Positions 24,685 to 37,288 of a stretch of 64,000 nt of DNA are shown here, in pieces. Position numbers and translations under genes: made by a program. Below the pieces are notes generated by a model that was not told the DNA's origin, ran no database searches, and worked only from the letters and a program-made list of their open reading frames with translations. Origin of the DNA: Himantopus leucocephalus (taxonomy: Eukaryota; Chordata; Aves; Charadriiformes; Recurvirostridae); NCBI GenBank assembly GCA_003993805.1, contig RSEF01000012.1, positions 7,276,068 through 7,340,067 on the forward strand, in the 5' to 3' direction. Positions within the stretch are counted from its first letter, which is position 1; each line of letters begins with the position of its first letter.

Positions 24685-24888
24685 GAATCATAGAATGGTT
24701 ACGGTTGGAAGAGACCTTGAAGATCATCAAGTCCAACCGTTAACCCAGCACTGCCATGTCCACCGCTGACCCATGTCCCTCAGCACCACATCTACCCATC
24801 TTTTAAATACCCCCAGGGATGGCGACTCAACCACTTCCCTGGGCAGACTGTTCCAGTGCTTGATAACCCTTTTGGTGAAGAACTTTTA
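24685..24888 (-). mobile_element. CR1 LINE 3'-end fragment
   Basis: The antisense fragment of about 200 bp begins AATCATAGAATGGTTACGG and GTTGGAAGAGACCTTG. It continues through CCATGTCCCTCAGCACC and AAATACCCCCAGGGATGG to CACTTCCCTGGGCAGACTG and TGATAACCC. It extends further toward the element interior than most other copies here and has no intact reading frame. Confidence 0.93.
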
Positions 24889-27770
24889 TGGAAGGTAGCA
24901 ATGGGGAGAGCCCTGCAATGGAGCCCTATGAGATTGTATTAGGTCACAGAAGAAACATTTCTGGAAATAAAGAGCAGTCTTTTTTTTGAGAGAGAGATAA
25001 TGCACGGGAGAGATAATTTTGAAGGAGAGTTAATGTGTTAAAGATGATGTGGTAAGATTGTAGGCATCTAGAAGTTGACCCTACCATTTTCTATGCATGG
25101 GCAAAGAATTAAACAAAAAAAACATTACTCTGCTAGGGCTAAATATTTTATAGCAATTCTTATGGACTGCTTTAGTTCCTAATTCCTGGTACAACCAGAC
25201 ATGGTAATTTAAAATTACCTCCCAGCCTGTTCTTCTGCAGCAGCAGTCCCACCGGTGGCAGCCATCTCACCCACGCTTCCATCCTGTGCGGGCTGCCTCC
25301 ACATGCTCCTGCATTTTACACCCAGCCTTATCTCCACTGCCGACAGCGGTATAAATTACTTCACATGACATATTTTTGTTAACGAGAGGAGAGCTGAAGT
25401 GCTGCGCAGAGCACCTTCTCCCGGCCCTGACACTGTCATTGCTGCCTGTGATGAATTAGGGCTGTGCTTGAACCTAGAGACCAGCAAATTAACAGTTAAT
25501 TAGGAGTTGATAAATAGCAGAGTCACACAGGCCCTGATTTAGCTTGTTTTCAGCTGCTGCCCTTCTCCCGTATCTTGAAACAGCAAGTGTTTATGTGCTT
25601 GTAACAAGTGCCTGAGTGGGCTGCCGTGCCTGGGCTTTGTCAGGGCCTGGGTGGCTCTGTGGCGGCCCCTCTGCTCCTGCTCCCTTTCACCGCTCCACTC
25701 GACACTACAGCTTTATCGGCATTTATTCCCGAGATAAAGAGATGTGACAGTGCTTTCAGACCATGTGGTGGAAGGGAGGGGAGCATTTCCCAGCCGGTCC
25801 GTCGGTGAAGCTCAGTTCATTCCCATGGAGGCTCTCCTGGGTCTGGAGCTTCTTCTCACAGAGACTGATCTCTCATCACACTGCATCAGATAAACCCTTG
25901 GCTCTGAAGAGCGGTGTTCTTCATCCCTCTGCTATACAAGGACAGTTTTCCCAATTCTTGCAGAATTCACTGGAAGAAATTCTCCATTTCGGTGGCACCA
26001 TCTTGACTCCCTCTACCCCAAGAACAGAAGTGTTTTAGTGAGGTCCCCATACGCTTCACCTGGACCCCAATAGCCTATTTTATGTCTTGACACTGCTGAT
26101 GGTTGCAGGGCACCAGGGAAAGTTACCAGAAAAATCAAATTAAAGGATAAAGTAACTAGATTTGGTTAAACCTGGAGATGCTGGGGAATCCCAAGACCAC
26201 CTCTGGCCCATGAAGTCCATTAACGACTGCTGTGGGCACGGTGTCGGTGTTTGTGTTGTATATGCACACACATTCGGTTATCTTTCCTCTGCTTCAGAAC
26301 AACTTTAAGACCTAAGGTTGGACTAAATCTCTGACCTACCTTGAAATATATCTGCTTTGGTCAACCATGTTACAGGGATGCGACCAATATGTATTTTCAA
26401 AATTTTGAAGGTAATAGGGTTTTTAGTTTTTTTTCCTTATAAATAGGAAGCTAAAGTGTATGTACCTATGTCTGCCTGAAATAAATAACATTGCCTAGAT
26501 TCAGCTGAAAACATGACCTATGGCCTTCAAAAAATGTCCACCCAGTCAAAGGCAGAATTACCTAAATTATACTTCCATAACACTGCAAGGAAGAAGGCAC
26601 GACAAGTGCTCCTGGGGGAAAGAGCTGCTTCAAGAGGGAAGGAAAGCAGGGTGCACAGGCTAAATTGGCAGGGGTTAACCACTCATCCTTGAACACCTCT
26701 GCTCTAGCCAAGTAAAAACACGTCACCTCCCATTTTTTGTGTCCCATCTTTACCTACCCGGTGGTTTTCTAGCTCTGCAGGGTATGGAGCCTTCAGCAGT
26801 TTACTGTATGGCCTGTATGCTGTATGGCCCCTTCCAGGAATTACTAGATTTGGCCAACAGAGAGGAGAATAGACCCAAAACATTACTCTTAATTTGAAGG
26901 GGTTGTATATTCATGAAGCAGGATCTAAAAGAACCCCTGTTAATAAATACATAAATCAACAAAATCCCTTAAGTGCCTTAAAGGTGATTAAACATACACT
27001 CAGATTAAATTAAATTCACTGTAGCTTTTACACATTTCTTTAAGTGACTTGAATAGGTTTGTTTTCCCTCGGAAAAGAAAACTGTGACACATTCATATAA
27101 GAGCATTGCTTCTCTCAATAAAGGCACATTCAATCAAATCCAGAAACCAACATTTAAATAACATTACAGCTGGGCTTAAACCAACAAGCAGAAAAGAGAG
27201 TGATACCACCTTCCTCCCTAGTCCTGTTTTGTAAAAAGAAGGGCACCACTGTTAAAACAGAAACAATTTACCAGTTTTGCTTTCTTAGCATCATAGTTTT
27301 ACTTTGGAAGTCTCTGTGGCTTTGCATTGCTAACACTTGGCTCCGAGTACCACACAATTCTTTATTGTATGAGACGTCCATGCGTGGAGATGTGAAACGA
27401 GATGGAAACTTATTTTAGAAGTTATTAAACAGTTACCAGCCTCTGAGGTAAATTATCACCTGCAAATACTAATATTCATTCTAATTAATGGTAGCTAGCT
27501 AGTAAATGGAGTATCAGTTATCCTGTTATCATCCATCCTCGCTCACGGTGCAACGTGACAGAGGAACTGGGCTATTTCAAATGAATGCCTTCATAGTGAT
27601 AGGTTTCATTTACCATCAACGCTCAGAAACATAAGTATTAAGGATCTGAAATAAAATCCAGGCTACTGAAGGAGTCAGTAGGAAACCCTTCTGTAGGAGG
27701 CAAATGTACTTTGAACCTGGTCCTGTAAGAACTGACCGAAGAATTCTGAGGTGTTTTTTGTCTCTTTCCT
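24889..27770. other. Unique non-coding sequence
   Basis: No gene is supported. The stretch from 25200 to 25700 is somewhat GC-richer. Near 26804-26826 CTGTATGGCC is repeated imperfectly. Nothing else stands out. Confidence 0.5.
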
Positions 27771-27777
27771 ATTCAGC

Positions 27778-28041
27778 GGTATCCTGTCATGATTTTCCTC
27801 AGCTTTGCTTGCACTCCACAGAGCATATTAATGAATCCTTCTTCATTTTTTCAAATAAGAAATGGAGTTCCTAGTATCAACACCTAGAAAAAAAGGGTTT
27901 GATCTGGCNGGTATCCTGTCATGATTTTCCTCAGCTTTGCTTGCACTCCACAGGGCATATTAATGAATCCTTCTTCATTTTTTCAAATAAAAAATGGAGT
28001 TCCTAGTATCCACACCTAGAAAAAAAGGGGGTTGATCTGGC
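27778..28041. repeat. 131/132-bp direct duplication around a single N
   Basis: Copy 1 (27778-27908) and copy 2 (27910-28041) abut the N at 27909. They differ at a handful of positions, including a G-run length change near the end (AAGGGTTTG versus AAGGGGGTTG). The level of difference looks allelic. I interpret this as an unmerged overlap between two contigs or haplotypes, not a genomic tandem repeat. Confidence 0.85.
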
Positions 28042-28113
28042 TGTGTGTAACTATTGCATCATATTTCTATTCCACTGAGTGCACACATAACTTCAAGCAA
28101 CAGTTTTAAGATT

Positions 28114-28210
28114 AGAATCATAGAATTGTCTAGGTTGGAAGGGACCTTTAAGATCATCGAGTCCAACCATCAACCTAACACTGCCAAACCCACCACTGCA
28201 CCATGTCCCT
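28114..28210 (-). mobile_element. CR1 LINE 3'-end fragment
   Basis: The antisense fragment of about 97 bp shows AGAATCATAGAATTGTC, TAGGTTGGAAGGGACC, TTTAAGATCATCGAGTCC, AACCTAACACTGCC and CCATGTCCCT. It is the same subfamily as the copies at 19222 and 63873. It ends abruptly, as expected for 5' truncation. Confidence 0.93.
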
Positions 28211-28309
28211 AAAACTTATATTACTCTGTCCTTAATATTCCAGGCCATTCCTTTGACTGGTCTCTGGGATTTTCCTCAAATTAGATGCCTTCAAGAGGAT
28301 GTGCTCTTT

Positions 28310-28680
28310 TAAGGTTTGAGCTCACAGTAGCAAACAATCCACAGTTATCTTATTAATTGCGTATTCTCATAGGATTAATACCATTCTGCAGCACAGACCC
28401 TAAGCGTGTGTGGGAACAACTGGTGGTTATATTTAACCACGTAATTTGGACTCCCTGTTTAAGTAAAGGAAACAATAATGGTGGCCTTAATTGCAGAAAT
28501 TACCAGTTTGACATGTGCTTAATGACTAGGCGGATGGAAACACTAAACCTAATGCCACTTGGCAGACAATTGGAGTTGATAATCACCTCTGTAAAAGCTA
28601 TTGATGGTAATCTGTTACGAACAGATTTGGCTAATTCCAAGCAGAAGTGGAGTATTACTTAGCTTTAAGACACAGCCTCC
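28310..28680. promoter_or_regulatory. Candidate conserved non-coding element
   Basis: About 370 bp of repeat-free, balanced sequence is packed with developmental transcription-factor-like words. These include TTATTAATTGCG, GAAACAATAATGG (SOX-like), CCTTAATTGCAG, CTTGGCAGACAATTGG (NFI half-site plus CAATTG) and GTTGATAATCACC. An open frame of 101 codons (28357-28662) spans most of it, but its translation matches no family I know. Among the segments in this window it looks most like a deeply conserved enhancer. No alignment was possible. Confidence 0.3.
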
Positions 28681-31600
28681 AGTAGGTAGACAGTAATGGA
28701 TAGTATTCACGTATCATTTAGAACAGAAACACAGATCCTGTAAAGAAAACCATGAAGTACTAAAAGGCAATGTTGTTTCCATCACTATTTTTTTCTACAA
28801 GGGGTGCTTGCTTTCAAGTAATGATGCACTACACGTTATTATCTGCCTTATAATGTTGCCTTATATTACTGTGTATAATGTATTCCATGTACTATTTGTG
28901 CTTCGTACTCTTGAATAACACTCTTCCTGAAGTTGTGATGAAGCATGCTGACGTGCTGTTCAATATAAAAACTGGANCCCACAGCAAATCCAAGTCATTC
29001 CATTTGGTGAAGCTGCCTTTAGTGGAAGAAAAGCCTTAGAAGGGATAATTGTAGGACTGATATTGAACAGATCAGTATCAGTGGATATCCCAGGTGAATT
29101 TTCTTGTGTGAAAGCAGGCAGAAGGGCTTGTCCAAGTCTGTCTTGTTTCTTTGATTTCTGTCTCCCCAACAGCTTGGCCAGGATTTTTCTTTTTCACTCT
29201 TAAAAATTATCTCAGCAGAATTTGCAACCATCTTATATACTACATAATTTGTATAGACAGACTTAGTCCGTCCCAACCAAAATATTAACAGGATCCTCTG
29301 TTGAACTCTGTTGTAACCTAAAACAAAGCCACAGCAGAATGTGACGTTTCTGAGGAAATGTCTAATCACTGGCATCGTTTTTCCTTGTCTGTTCTGTGAA
29401 AGAGCTCCTATTTTCCTGGGCAAAGTATCCTGCCCAGTATTTTAACAGGTTCCAGGTTTACCTTGGGATTAGTTAGATTCCCCCCCGCCCAGGTAAAATA
29501 AGGAAACCAGAGGTGGAAAGCCCTTATTATACTTATGCATGGTTCTCTACCCACATTAACCAGGTCAGGGCCAACAAACTCACTGGATTGCATTATTGTC
29601 CTTACGCAAAGAAGAGTATGTAAGAAAATCTTGAAAGTCTGTGGTCGGTATAGAAAATAAGACACTTGCCCTTGAAGGGCAACAGAGTTCCTTAATGTGA
29701 AAAACAATTTTCAACTGATCTGCTGAATACTACTAACTCCTGACAAATCTCATACAGTTTTATGCTGAAATTCCAAGCACCTCTACGAGCTCAGACAGGG
29801 AATCAGACACACAGATAATATACCAAATCTAAAATGCAAAAAATTCCTCATGTTTCTTACCTCTTCCTCATCCACCTGAAGCTTTTGGGAAACATTTTGC
29901 TAGACAGCTCTGGAGTTTGTTCCAGGTTTGCTTCTTTGCTATTTTGTCACTGGAGGAAAATAAAGATTCAGAGGTTTCATGCAAACAACTGGTCTTGACC
30001 GCTATGCCTTTGCAACACAACGATACCCAGGTGTTCCATGCTTCCACTCATTCATTGGCAATTTCAACCATTTCAGTAGGAGCAGAAACCACCTGTTGGC
30101 TCGGCAGCTAAGCTGATGCTGTTCTGAGATAACTCTTTCTCCAGGTAAAACTTCCATAATCAGCTAAATGACTCAGGCGATTTTGGAGTCTAGTCCAGGA
30201 AACTTAGGTGTACAAGTCACAGAACCAACCTCTACTCTCTGTTTGCAATATCTGCAAGACCTTAACCTGGTAAGGGAAGAAAACCATATGATAAACCCAA
30301 AATTGTTTTTCTGTCAAAGCAAAACATTGAGGTAGTGCTTTGATGTAAAGTGAAGCGGTTTTAGACATCCACCAGGACTTCGCCCTGCTGTGCAGATGCC
30401 ATGCGTTGAAATCCTACTTTTGTTTCCAAGTTGCATGTTAGAAAGAGTACTGCACAAGGTGGTCCGGGAGNTACTGCACAAGGCGGTCCGGGATTAATTT
30501 TCTAAGAGTTGGACCTTTATCTCAAAGGGTAAGAAACTACAAGGCTGACTTCCAGAGCTGTTGAAGTCAATGAGAGAACTAAAAACACATCCAGAAGCAC
30601 ATACATGAGCAGCCGTGACTCAGTCACAGGACTGAAATGGAAATGTATTTCATTTGATATTTTCTTCCAGCTCAGAGATGGGAGGACTGTCACGCTGAAG
30701 AACAAAGGGCCAGAAGAAAAGTGAGGTTATGCTACAAAGCAGTACTCTAAACAGGAACATTGCTTGTGGCATCCATGAGGGATGAAAGAAGAAATCACTT
30801 TTTAAAGTAATACCAGATTTAGCTCAGGAAGACAGCATCACCAAAATGCTTTATATTAAAGAACGCTCCTGAAGCCAACACTGAAAGGACAAGCAGAAAA
30901 TGCACTGGGCAGAAAGAAAAAAACATAGATGCTTTCTTGATCTTTTTATTGTTCTTGTAACTTGCTACAAATGTGTTGGCCAACGTTTCTGCATTGGTAT
31001 CGCTTTAGAAATAAAAAGGTTGATTAATGAGAAGTATTTATAGTCATATAAATACATAGTCTGTCTAGCCCAATAGACTTCACTTGGTACAACTGTCTTT
31101 CCCAAACATATAGGGAAAAATGGAAGTTAAAAGATTGGCCAGAAGGGGGCCAGAGGAAAATACATGTTTCCAGTCACAAACTTAGGATAGAAATGAGTGG
31201 TGGAATATAAACATGAAAATAAAGAAATAAAAATAAAAAAAAGGTTCAATACAATTAAATAAAGTTATATTTGTTAGTTTGGAGTTTTTAGTAGACTGCG
31301 TATCTACCTAATCACAAAAAGAGGATGTGAAAGTAATTTTAATGGTCGCTAAGTAAAGGCATAAATTATATAAATCCATTTAAATAGATAAACAGCTTTT
31401 AGGAAAATTAAAATGCTATGATAAAGAAGGGAAAAAATTCTATAAGAAAGCCTTCACCATTCGAGGGCTGCTAGAACAAGCAGCCCTACTCCTTCAGCCT
31501 CTCCCACAAACATTCTGCATTGCGAACAAACATGGAAGTTTTCATCCCAAAGGAATTACATACTTGAAGAAAGATGAAGCATGAGAAAATGGAAGATAAT

Positions 31601-32600
31601 AGTGAAAATCCAAATATAACCTTCCCTGAACTTCAGCCATTTGGCAAACTACAATTATGTAGAGTGATTCTTGAGATAACAAGCAAGCTAGTAATAGAAT
31701 CTGAACAGCAGGTTCTCAATTTTAAAGAAGTACAGTTTTTATAGTTAAAAATACTTTCCATGCAGGGAAAAAGCAAGACCTGACATACTTTATAATTTAG
31801 TAACGTATCTCAGATGATATTTATTTCTTGCACACCACATGCATAACCAACGTCTCTTCTGGGTAAGCAGGGATATTTTTGTGACCAACCCAAAAGGATG
31901 TCTCACTGATTGGAAATGCACTGAACTACAATCAAAGATGTCACCAGCAAGACTTGCAACTCATGATTTAATGTGTATTTCAAAATACTATTTTAGGTTT
32001 TGGTGCTTTTCTGCTACACATATTCTGTATCAACAGGCTGTAATCACAATGAATTTTCTAAATTTTTTTTCTTGCAAATTGCTTGAAATCTTTACTTTTG
32101 TCATTCGAGAACCAAGATTTCTCAAGCTTAGTCCTACATATGTTCCAAAGTAAGTCTGGCATCCTGTCCCCTCTGCATGGAACCCTCCTGGTTGCCCTCA
32201 AAAAAACCCACAAAACCAATGTGCAGAGCCCTTTGAAGGTGGTTCTGAAGCATTAGCAAGACTGGAAAGATTCAGCAGTTCCCTTGCAGCCTCTGGCCGG
32301 CTGGAAGCAGCTCTGCCATGCCCTGTTGTGGCAACTGATCCCACCTGGCAGCACCAGGGTCCCTGGGGTTGAAGCTCAACTGGGGAGCTACCTGCCATCA
32401 CCCAGGTACTTCCTGTAGCAGCAATACTACGGCAAAGAATTTGTCAGGGTTATACCTCAGCAAGTTCAACTATGTCAAAGAGCTTGGGCTTAGGCTATTT
32501 TTGGCTTTCGGATATTAGCCAGTCTGTCTTTGGGGATGCACAGCAATGCTAAGGTGAGCAACCCTCCTCTATTTCAATGCACAGTAAAATGTATGTAATT
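28681..32600. other. Unique non-coding sequence
   Basis: No gene is supported. Single N bases lie at 28977 (no visible flanking duplication) and 30471 (flanked by 22-bp copies, listed separately). From 30900 to 31600 the sequence is very A-rich. From 32160 to 32410 it is GC-richer but shows no recognised repeat. Confidence 0.5.
30448..30493. repeat. 22-bp direct repeat around a single N
   Basis: The two copies (30448-30469 and 30472-30493) begin TACTGCACAAGG, end GGTCCGGGA, and differ at one base (T/C). Only G and the N at 30471 lie between them. This is the same assembly-join signature as elsewhere in the window. Confidence 0.8.
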
Positions 32601-32611
32601 ATCCACAAGGT

Positions 32612-33181
32612 TTGGAAGTGATTCTACCCCTCTGCTCCTCTCATGAGTCACCACGTGGAGTACTGCATCCAGCTTTGGGGCCCCCAGCGTAAGAAGGACA
32701 TGGCTCTGTTGGAGCAGGGCCACAGAAGGCTATGAAGACGATCAGAGAGCTGGAGCCTCTCTGCTGTGAGGACAGGCTGAGAGAGTTGGGGGTGTTCAGC
32801 CTGGAGAAGAGAAGGCTCCAGGGAGAGCTTAGAGCCCCTTCTGGTGTCTGAAGGGGCTCCAGGAAAGGAGGGAGGGACTCTTGATCAGGGAGGGGAGCCA
32901 TAGGACAAGAGGTAAAGGTTTTAATCTGAAAGAGGGGAGATTTTAGAATAGACATTAGGAAGAAATTCTTTCCTGTGAGGGTGGTGAGTCCCTGGTGCAG
33001 GTTGCCCAGAGAAGCTGTGGCTGCCACATCCCTTCAGGGGATGTTCAGGGCCAGGTTGGATGGGTCTTGGAGGAACCTGGGCTGGTGGGAGGTGTCCCTG
33101 CCCAGGGCAGGGGGGTGGAACTGTATGATCCTTAAGGTCCCTTCCAACCCAAACCATTCTATGACTCTATGGTTCTATGAT
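32612..33181 (+). mobile_element. Longest CR1 LINE fragment in the window
   Basis: The plus-strand fragment of about 570 bp covers the end of the CR1 ORF2 region and the 3' UTR. Recognisable blocks are GTGGAGTACTGCATCCAGC with TTTGGGG, GCCTGGAGAAGAGAAGGCTCC, TTAGGAAGAAATTCTTTCC, GGTTGCCCAGAGAAGCTGTGG and CCCTGCCCAGGGCAGGGG. It terminates in CTTAAGGTCCCTTCCAACCC and ATTCTATGACTCTATGG. Frame-breaking changes are present, so it is a dead 5'-truncated copy. It belongs to a different subfamily from the short antisense copies. Confidence 0.95.
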
Positions 33182-34140
33182 GCTTTTAAGAACGAGCGCA
33201 TCTTTATAAATTCATTCCTGACTGTGCTGAAGTAATACATGCAGAGTGGAAGTTTGCTGTAAAAGCAAGAGGAGTTGAGAATTTGTTGTGAAAGGCAGGA
33301 GACAGCCCAATTATCAAGGCATTAGAAATAATTCCCCTGCTTCATTCCAGACAGGAGCCAAAGTCTACTTTTTGCCTAAGCCACAGGCAGTGAGACCCAT
33401 TAGTAGGAGCAGCCAGTCAGTGTGCTGGAACCCTGTTGGTAACACAGCAGCCTCATTGAGTGGGGCACTGGATAAATACACAAGCACATTCCTTGTTTCC
33501 CTTCAAAGTACCCAATTCCAAATAATCTACCAAGAAAAAAAATTCTAAAAGTAAGCCAGCAGCAATAGACACTATCAGCAGATATCATCAGGAAATTCAA
33601 CTCAGCCCAGCTCTAGCTTTGGTCTTACCAACTCCTAGGAATTTATACATCTTTCCACATACACTATTTCACAAAGGCTAAAAAAAACCCCAAACTCTAG
33701 CTTTTATAACCTGTAGATTTGTTTCCAAATTGGTGCTCTAAAACAGGAGCTAACATTTCACTTACTCCTTTCAATAAACTATACGAATTCAGAATACAAT
33801 ACTTTACTGTATGATGTGGAGGCTATACATCAATTACATCCCACTTCAACCTAATTTGACAGTATAGCCTTTGTGCTTGCTCTTTACATTAGTACGAATT
33901 CTAACCCTCATGCCCAGGTGACAATCCAAGCCTAACTCAAGCAGCCTAAATTAGTAATACATTTTGTAGACATCAGTTAATAATAAATATTGAATAGGAT
34001 TTTATCATACAAATACCAAAATATCCACTTTTGTTGATGTTACACATCATATATGACTAAGTCAGGAAATGTATATAGCCACGAATCACTAGTAATTAGT
34101 CATCTCTCATTGAAGAGATCCTTTCAGTGGAATTTCTGCA
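33182..34140. other. Unique non-coding sequence
   Basis: This is AT-rich single-copy DNA between two CR1 pieces in opposite orientation. No gene or regulatory feature is recognised. Confidence 0.55.
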
Positions 34141-34143
34141 TTA

Positions 34144-34460
34144 CAATCATAGAATTGTTGAGGCTGCATTGTACCTCTGGAGATCATCCAACCCAAACCC
34201 CTTGCTTGAGCAAGGGCCAAGTAGGTTACTCAGGGATGTGCCCAGTCAGGGTTTGGTTATCTCCAAGAATGGGACCCCATGACCCCTCTGTTCCAGTGTC
34301 TGACCACCCTCACTGCAAATCTCCAGCATTTCAACTTATGCCCACCGCCTCTCATCCTGTCAACGGGCACCACTGAGAAGAGCCTGGCTTCGTCTTTTTT
34401 TACAGTGTCCCTTCAGGTGTTTACACACACCGCTAAGATCCCCTGAGCTTTCCCTTCTTA
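34144..34460 (-). mobile_element. Older diverged CR1 LINE fragment
   Basis: The antisense fragment of about 317 bp begins CAATCATAGAATTGTTGAGG and GAGATCATCCAACCC. It then follows the CR1 interior layout: CTTGCTTGAGCAAGG, CTGACCACCCTCACTGC, CATCCTGTC, CACTGAGAAGAGCCTGGC and AAGATCCCC. The divergence from the usual CR1 terminus is clearly greater than for the other copies, so it is probably an older subfamily. Confidence 0.85.
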
Positions 34461-35505
34461 AGATTTAGACACTGGAAACTGAATTGACGTGTTTATTTAA
34501 TAACAATGACTTTATAAATGCATGGACTTTATAAATGATGGACCTGAGATCTTACCCATGGTTACCTCACTAGCTACCTAAAGCTTTCATCAGCTCTGGA
34601 GTGCGAGACAAAGTCTCAGACGTGATGCTTTCACTAAAGTCTCTCATTCATCGCAGAAATGTGGTAATTTGTAATTAGTACTTCCAGTATGAAGCAATAC
34701 CTTAGATCACAGGTATTACTGTTTAGACAGCAGTCATTGTAATCAAACATGTAAACTCTCCAAAGACTATTTTGAAGATATCTGGACCTTCTCAATACAC
34801 TCAATTTTCTCTCATTAGAAAACAACTTACAAAATAGCGTGGGTCAACAATATAAAAGCCATGCACTTCCAACTGACTTTGAAGGTAAACACTTGTGCAC
34901 TGCATCTGATTCTCTGAAGATTTACAATGACACCAATTACTTAAGCTCAACGGCAGTGCTTAAAATGCATGAGTAAAATCCTAAAACAATGAAATAAAAC
35001 ATTTTTGATGGGATTATTTTCCTTGTCTCCTGATTTATGATCCATAGAGCTTACAATGTTTAGGCAATCGTGCATGCGTTGGGCCTAGAGTTTGTTTTGA
35101 AGTAAGAGATGATTCACGGAATTATTTGCCCGCAGAGCCTGGGTCATTAGGCAAAAGTGAAATATTAAGAGAACGATCATAAATTACAAGTGCTAACCAT
35201 ACTGCCACTCTACATATCAGGGCAAGATTTTGTTTTATTCCTCTACATGAGATTCAAGGCTAAACATTACTATATGTCAGAGATTCTCTGGCCAGAACTA
35301 CAGGACCATGAGCTGAACCACAAAGCCAATACTGAAAAATGCGCCATGTTTAAATGGTAACCGCTTATTTCTCAGTTGCAAGCTGATTGCAAGGCTGAGA
35401 TCAAATTAAATGGCCAGCATCGGTATCAAAAGCTCAGACAAACTCTGCATTGTGATAGCTTTAAAATACCTCCCTTTGACCGAACATATCCAGAACTGGG
35501 CAACT

Positions 35506-35510
<5 letters not shown>

Positions 35511-35534
<24 letters not shown>
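35511..35534. repeat. (AT)12 microsatellite
   Basis: Twelve uninterrupted AT units. It produces an artificial Tyr-Ile repeat in overlapping open frames, which are not genes. Confidence 0.97.
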
Positions 35535-35536
<2 letters not shown>

Positions 35537-36089
35537 AATACATGAAAACAAACTCCAAAATTCATACCCTTAGGAACATTATCCTTGAAAACAGCCCAGG
35601 ATAATGCTGGTGTGAGATGAGAGCATAAAAAAAACCTCGTGGATTACATTCTTCACCTTTTTATTATACACAGAATTCTAGTATCTATAATGTTTTAAAG
35701 TACTTATATACACTATAGTCTAATATGATTTATTTGGTTATTGCAATAACATTTTAGTGCCATTTTATCTGAGAGTTCATGGAATGTTTTAAAATCCAAG
35801 CCTAATGGAAGCCAATCAATCATCACATTTTCAAAGAACAAATTATTTAAGTTTTTGTACTACACGGAGCTAATCACTGCACAGAGATATCCTATTGTTT
35901 TGACTGATGTCATTCATTTTTCTTTAGGCCGACCTGATTGATAGTCTAAGTGCTGAAGTTAACCAGACAAATGGATATGTACTTCTGGGGTATTTCCAGT
36001 CCAGCTGCCTTTTTAGCACTAAAAACTTCATACGCCTGATAGCAACATGCAGCTGCTCCTGCTCATACAATTGAAATTAAAGGCTGGAA

Positions 36090-36600
36090 CGGAAAGTGAC
36101 AGCCTACACTTTTTCCTCTTACATTAAGGATTTTGTCTATGATGCCTCCAAGCAATCACCAGTTATAAATGAGCTGTATTAAATCCACGTCTCTATTGGA
36201 GTATGTGGTGGCCTGCTTTCCAAGTTCCCACTTTCACATCTTAAAACACTTATTAACGGCACTGCTGAGACACCCAAGTATTATTGCGTCCATTTCTGCC
36301 TCTCCTCTGTGAACTGGAATCCAGTGCTGTGTCATATTAAGGCTGTTGCTTTCGATAACCAGAAAAGTCCTCCGTGTGCCAAAAACTAGCAAGACATCAT
36401 CGGGGGAGCTGACTGACTGAAATCTGCAGGCTGATTACCTGATTAAGACAAGCAAAATTCGGCTTATCACATGCAAAATCTTCAGCAAAAAGAAGGCGAG
36501 CTTCCCCAAACTCTGTGAAATCTAACACGAGCCAGTTCCAGCCCAAAGTACTGACTAAATTCTTTTACTCTAATGTATTACATTACTGCTTTATTGGCTG
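36090..36600. promoter_or_regulatory. Candidate conserved non-coding element
   Basis: This repeat-free block has balanced composition and many POU-, homeodomain- and SOX-like words, such as CCTCCAAGCAATCACC, ATAAATGAGCTGTATTAAATC, CTTATTAACGGC and GGCTGATTACCTGATTAAG. No sustained open frame crosses it. It resembles vertebrate distal enhancers in texture only. Confidence 0.22.
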
Positions 36601-37180
36601 ACATGTGCTATAAAAAGTTTTAGGAAAGGTTTGCATGAGGAAGTAAAGGAAAAGTTTGCATATCCATGATTTTTCATTTATGCAGTCACCGGATCAAATA
36701 TATCCCTGGTTCCAAGCAGTCACATTCAAAGCCATTAAAGCACAGATATATTTGGCCTTTATGCTATGACAGAAAACATAAGCAAGTTATAAAAGTTTTG
36801 ATTTTTCAATCTAAATTTACATTTTGAAGTTTCTCCCAGCGTTTACTGCATTGTGCTTTTTCATTTTTTATTTTTTTTTTTTTGCTGCTTATGGGAAATG
36901 TTTTCAGGCTCTGGAAATGCACAAGCAGCTTTGCCATTTTTTTTTGACATGTGACATGAACTTTTTTGCTGCAAACGCAAGCTGCACACAACCGCACTTT
37001 GGACAAAGTGGCAGAGCTGGAAATAAGGGAGCGGCTTATTACCTGACAAAAATGCAATCATCTCTTCATGAGGCTGCATTTTTACACAAATGTGTCAACC
37101 TCCAGAAATACAACTGTTTCATGCAGATAGACTCTTTGAGCAAGTGTGCAAAAATTTATGTACATGTATACATGCAGACG

Positions 37181-37288
37181 TGGTGCTGAGGGACGTGGGT
37201 TAGTGGTGGGTTTGGCAGTGTTGGGTTGATGGTTGGGCTCGATGATCCTAAAGGTCCCTTCCAACCTAGACGATTCTGATACTATGTA
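37181..37288 (+). mobile_element. CR1 LINE 3'-end fragment
   Basis: The plus-strand fragment of about 108 bp reads TGGTGCTGAGGGACGTGG, TTAGTGGTGGGTTTGGCAGTG, GGGCTCGATGATCC, AAGGTCCCTTCCAACCTAG and ACGATTCTG. It is the same subfamily as the antisense copies at 19222, 28114, 50164 and 63873, in the opposite orientation. Confidence 0.94.

Larger units (their letters stand above)
34461..37175. other. Unique non-coding sequence
   Basis: No gene is supported. It contains a 13-bp direct repeat (GACTTTATAAATG at 34508-34520 and 34525-34537), the AT microsatellite at 35511, and a 13-base T run at 36871-36883. An element-like block at 36090-36600 is listed separately. Confidence 0.5.

Noticed and set aside
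32641..33235. Open frames of 78-128 codons on both strands
   Set aside because: They lie in the CR1 fragment and mostly on its antisense strand. They are repeat-derived, not host genes.
35376..35604. Frames with Tyr-Ile repeats
   Set aside because: Produced by the (AT)12 microsatellite.
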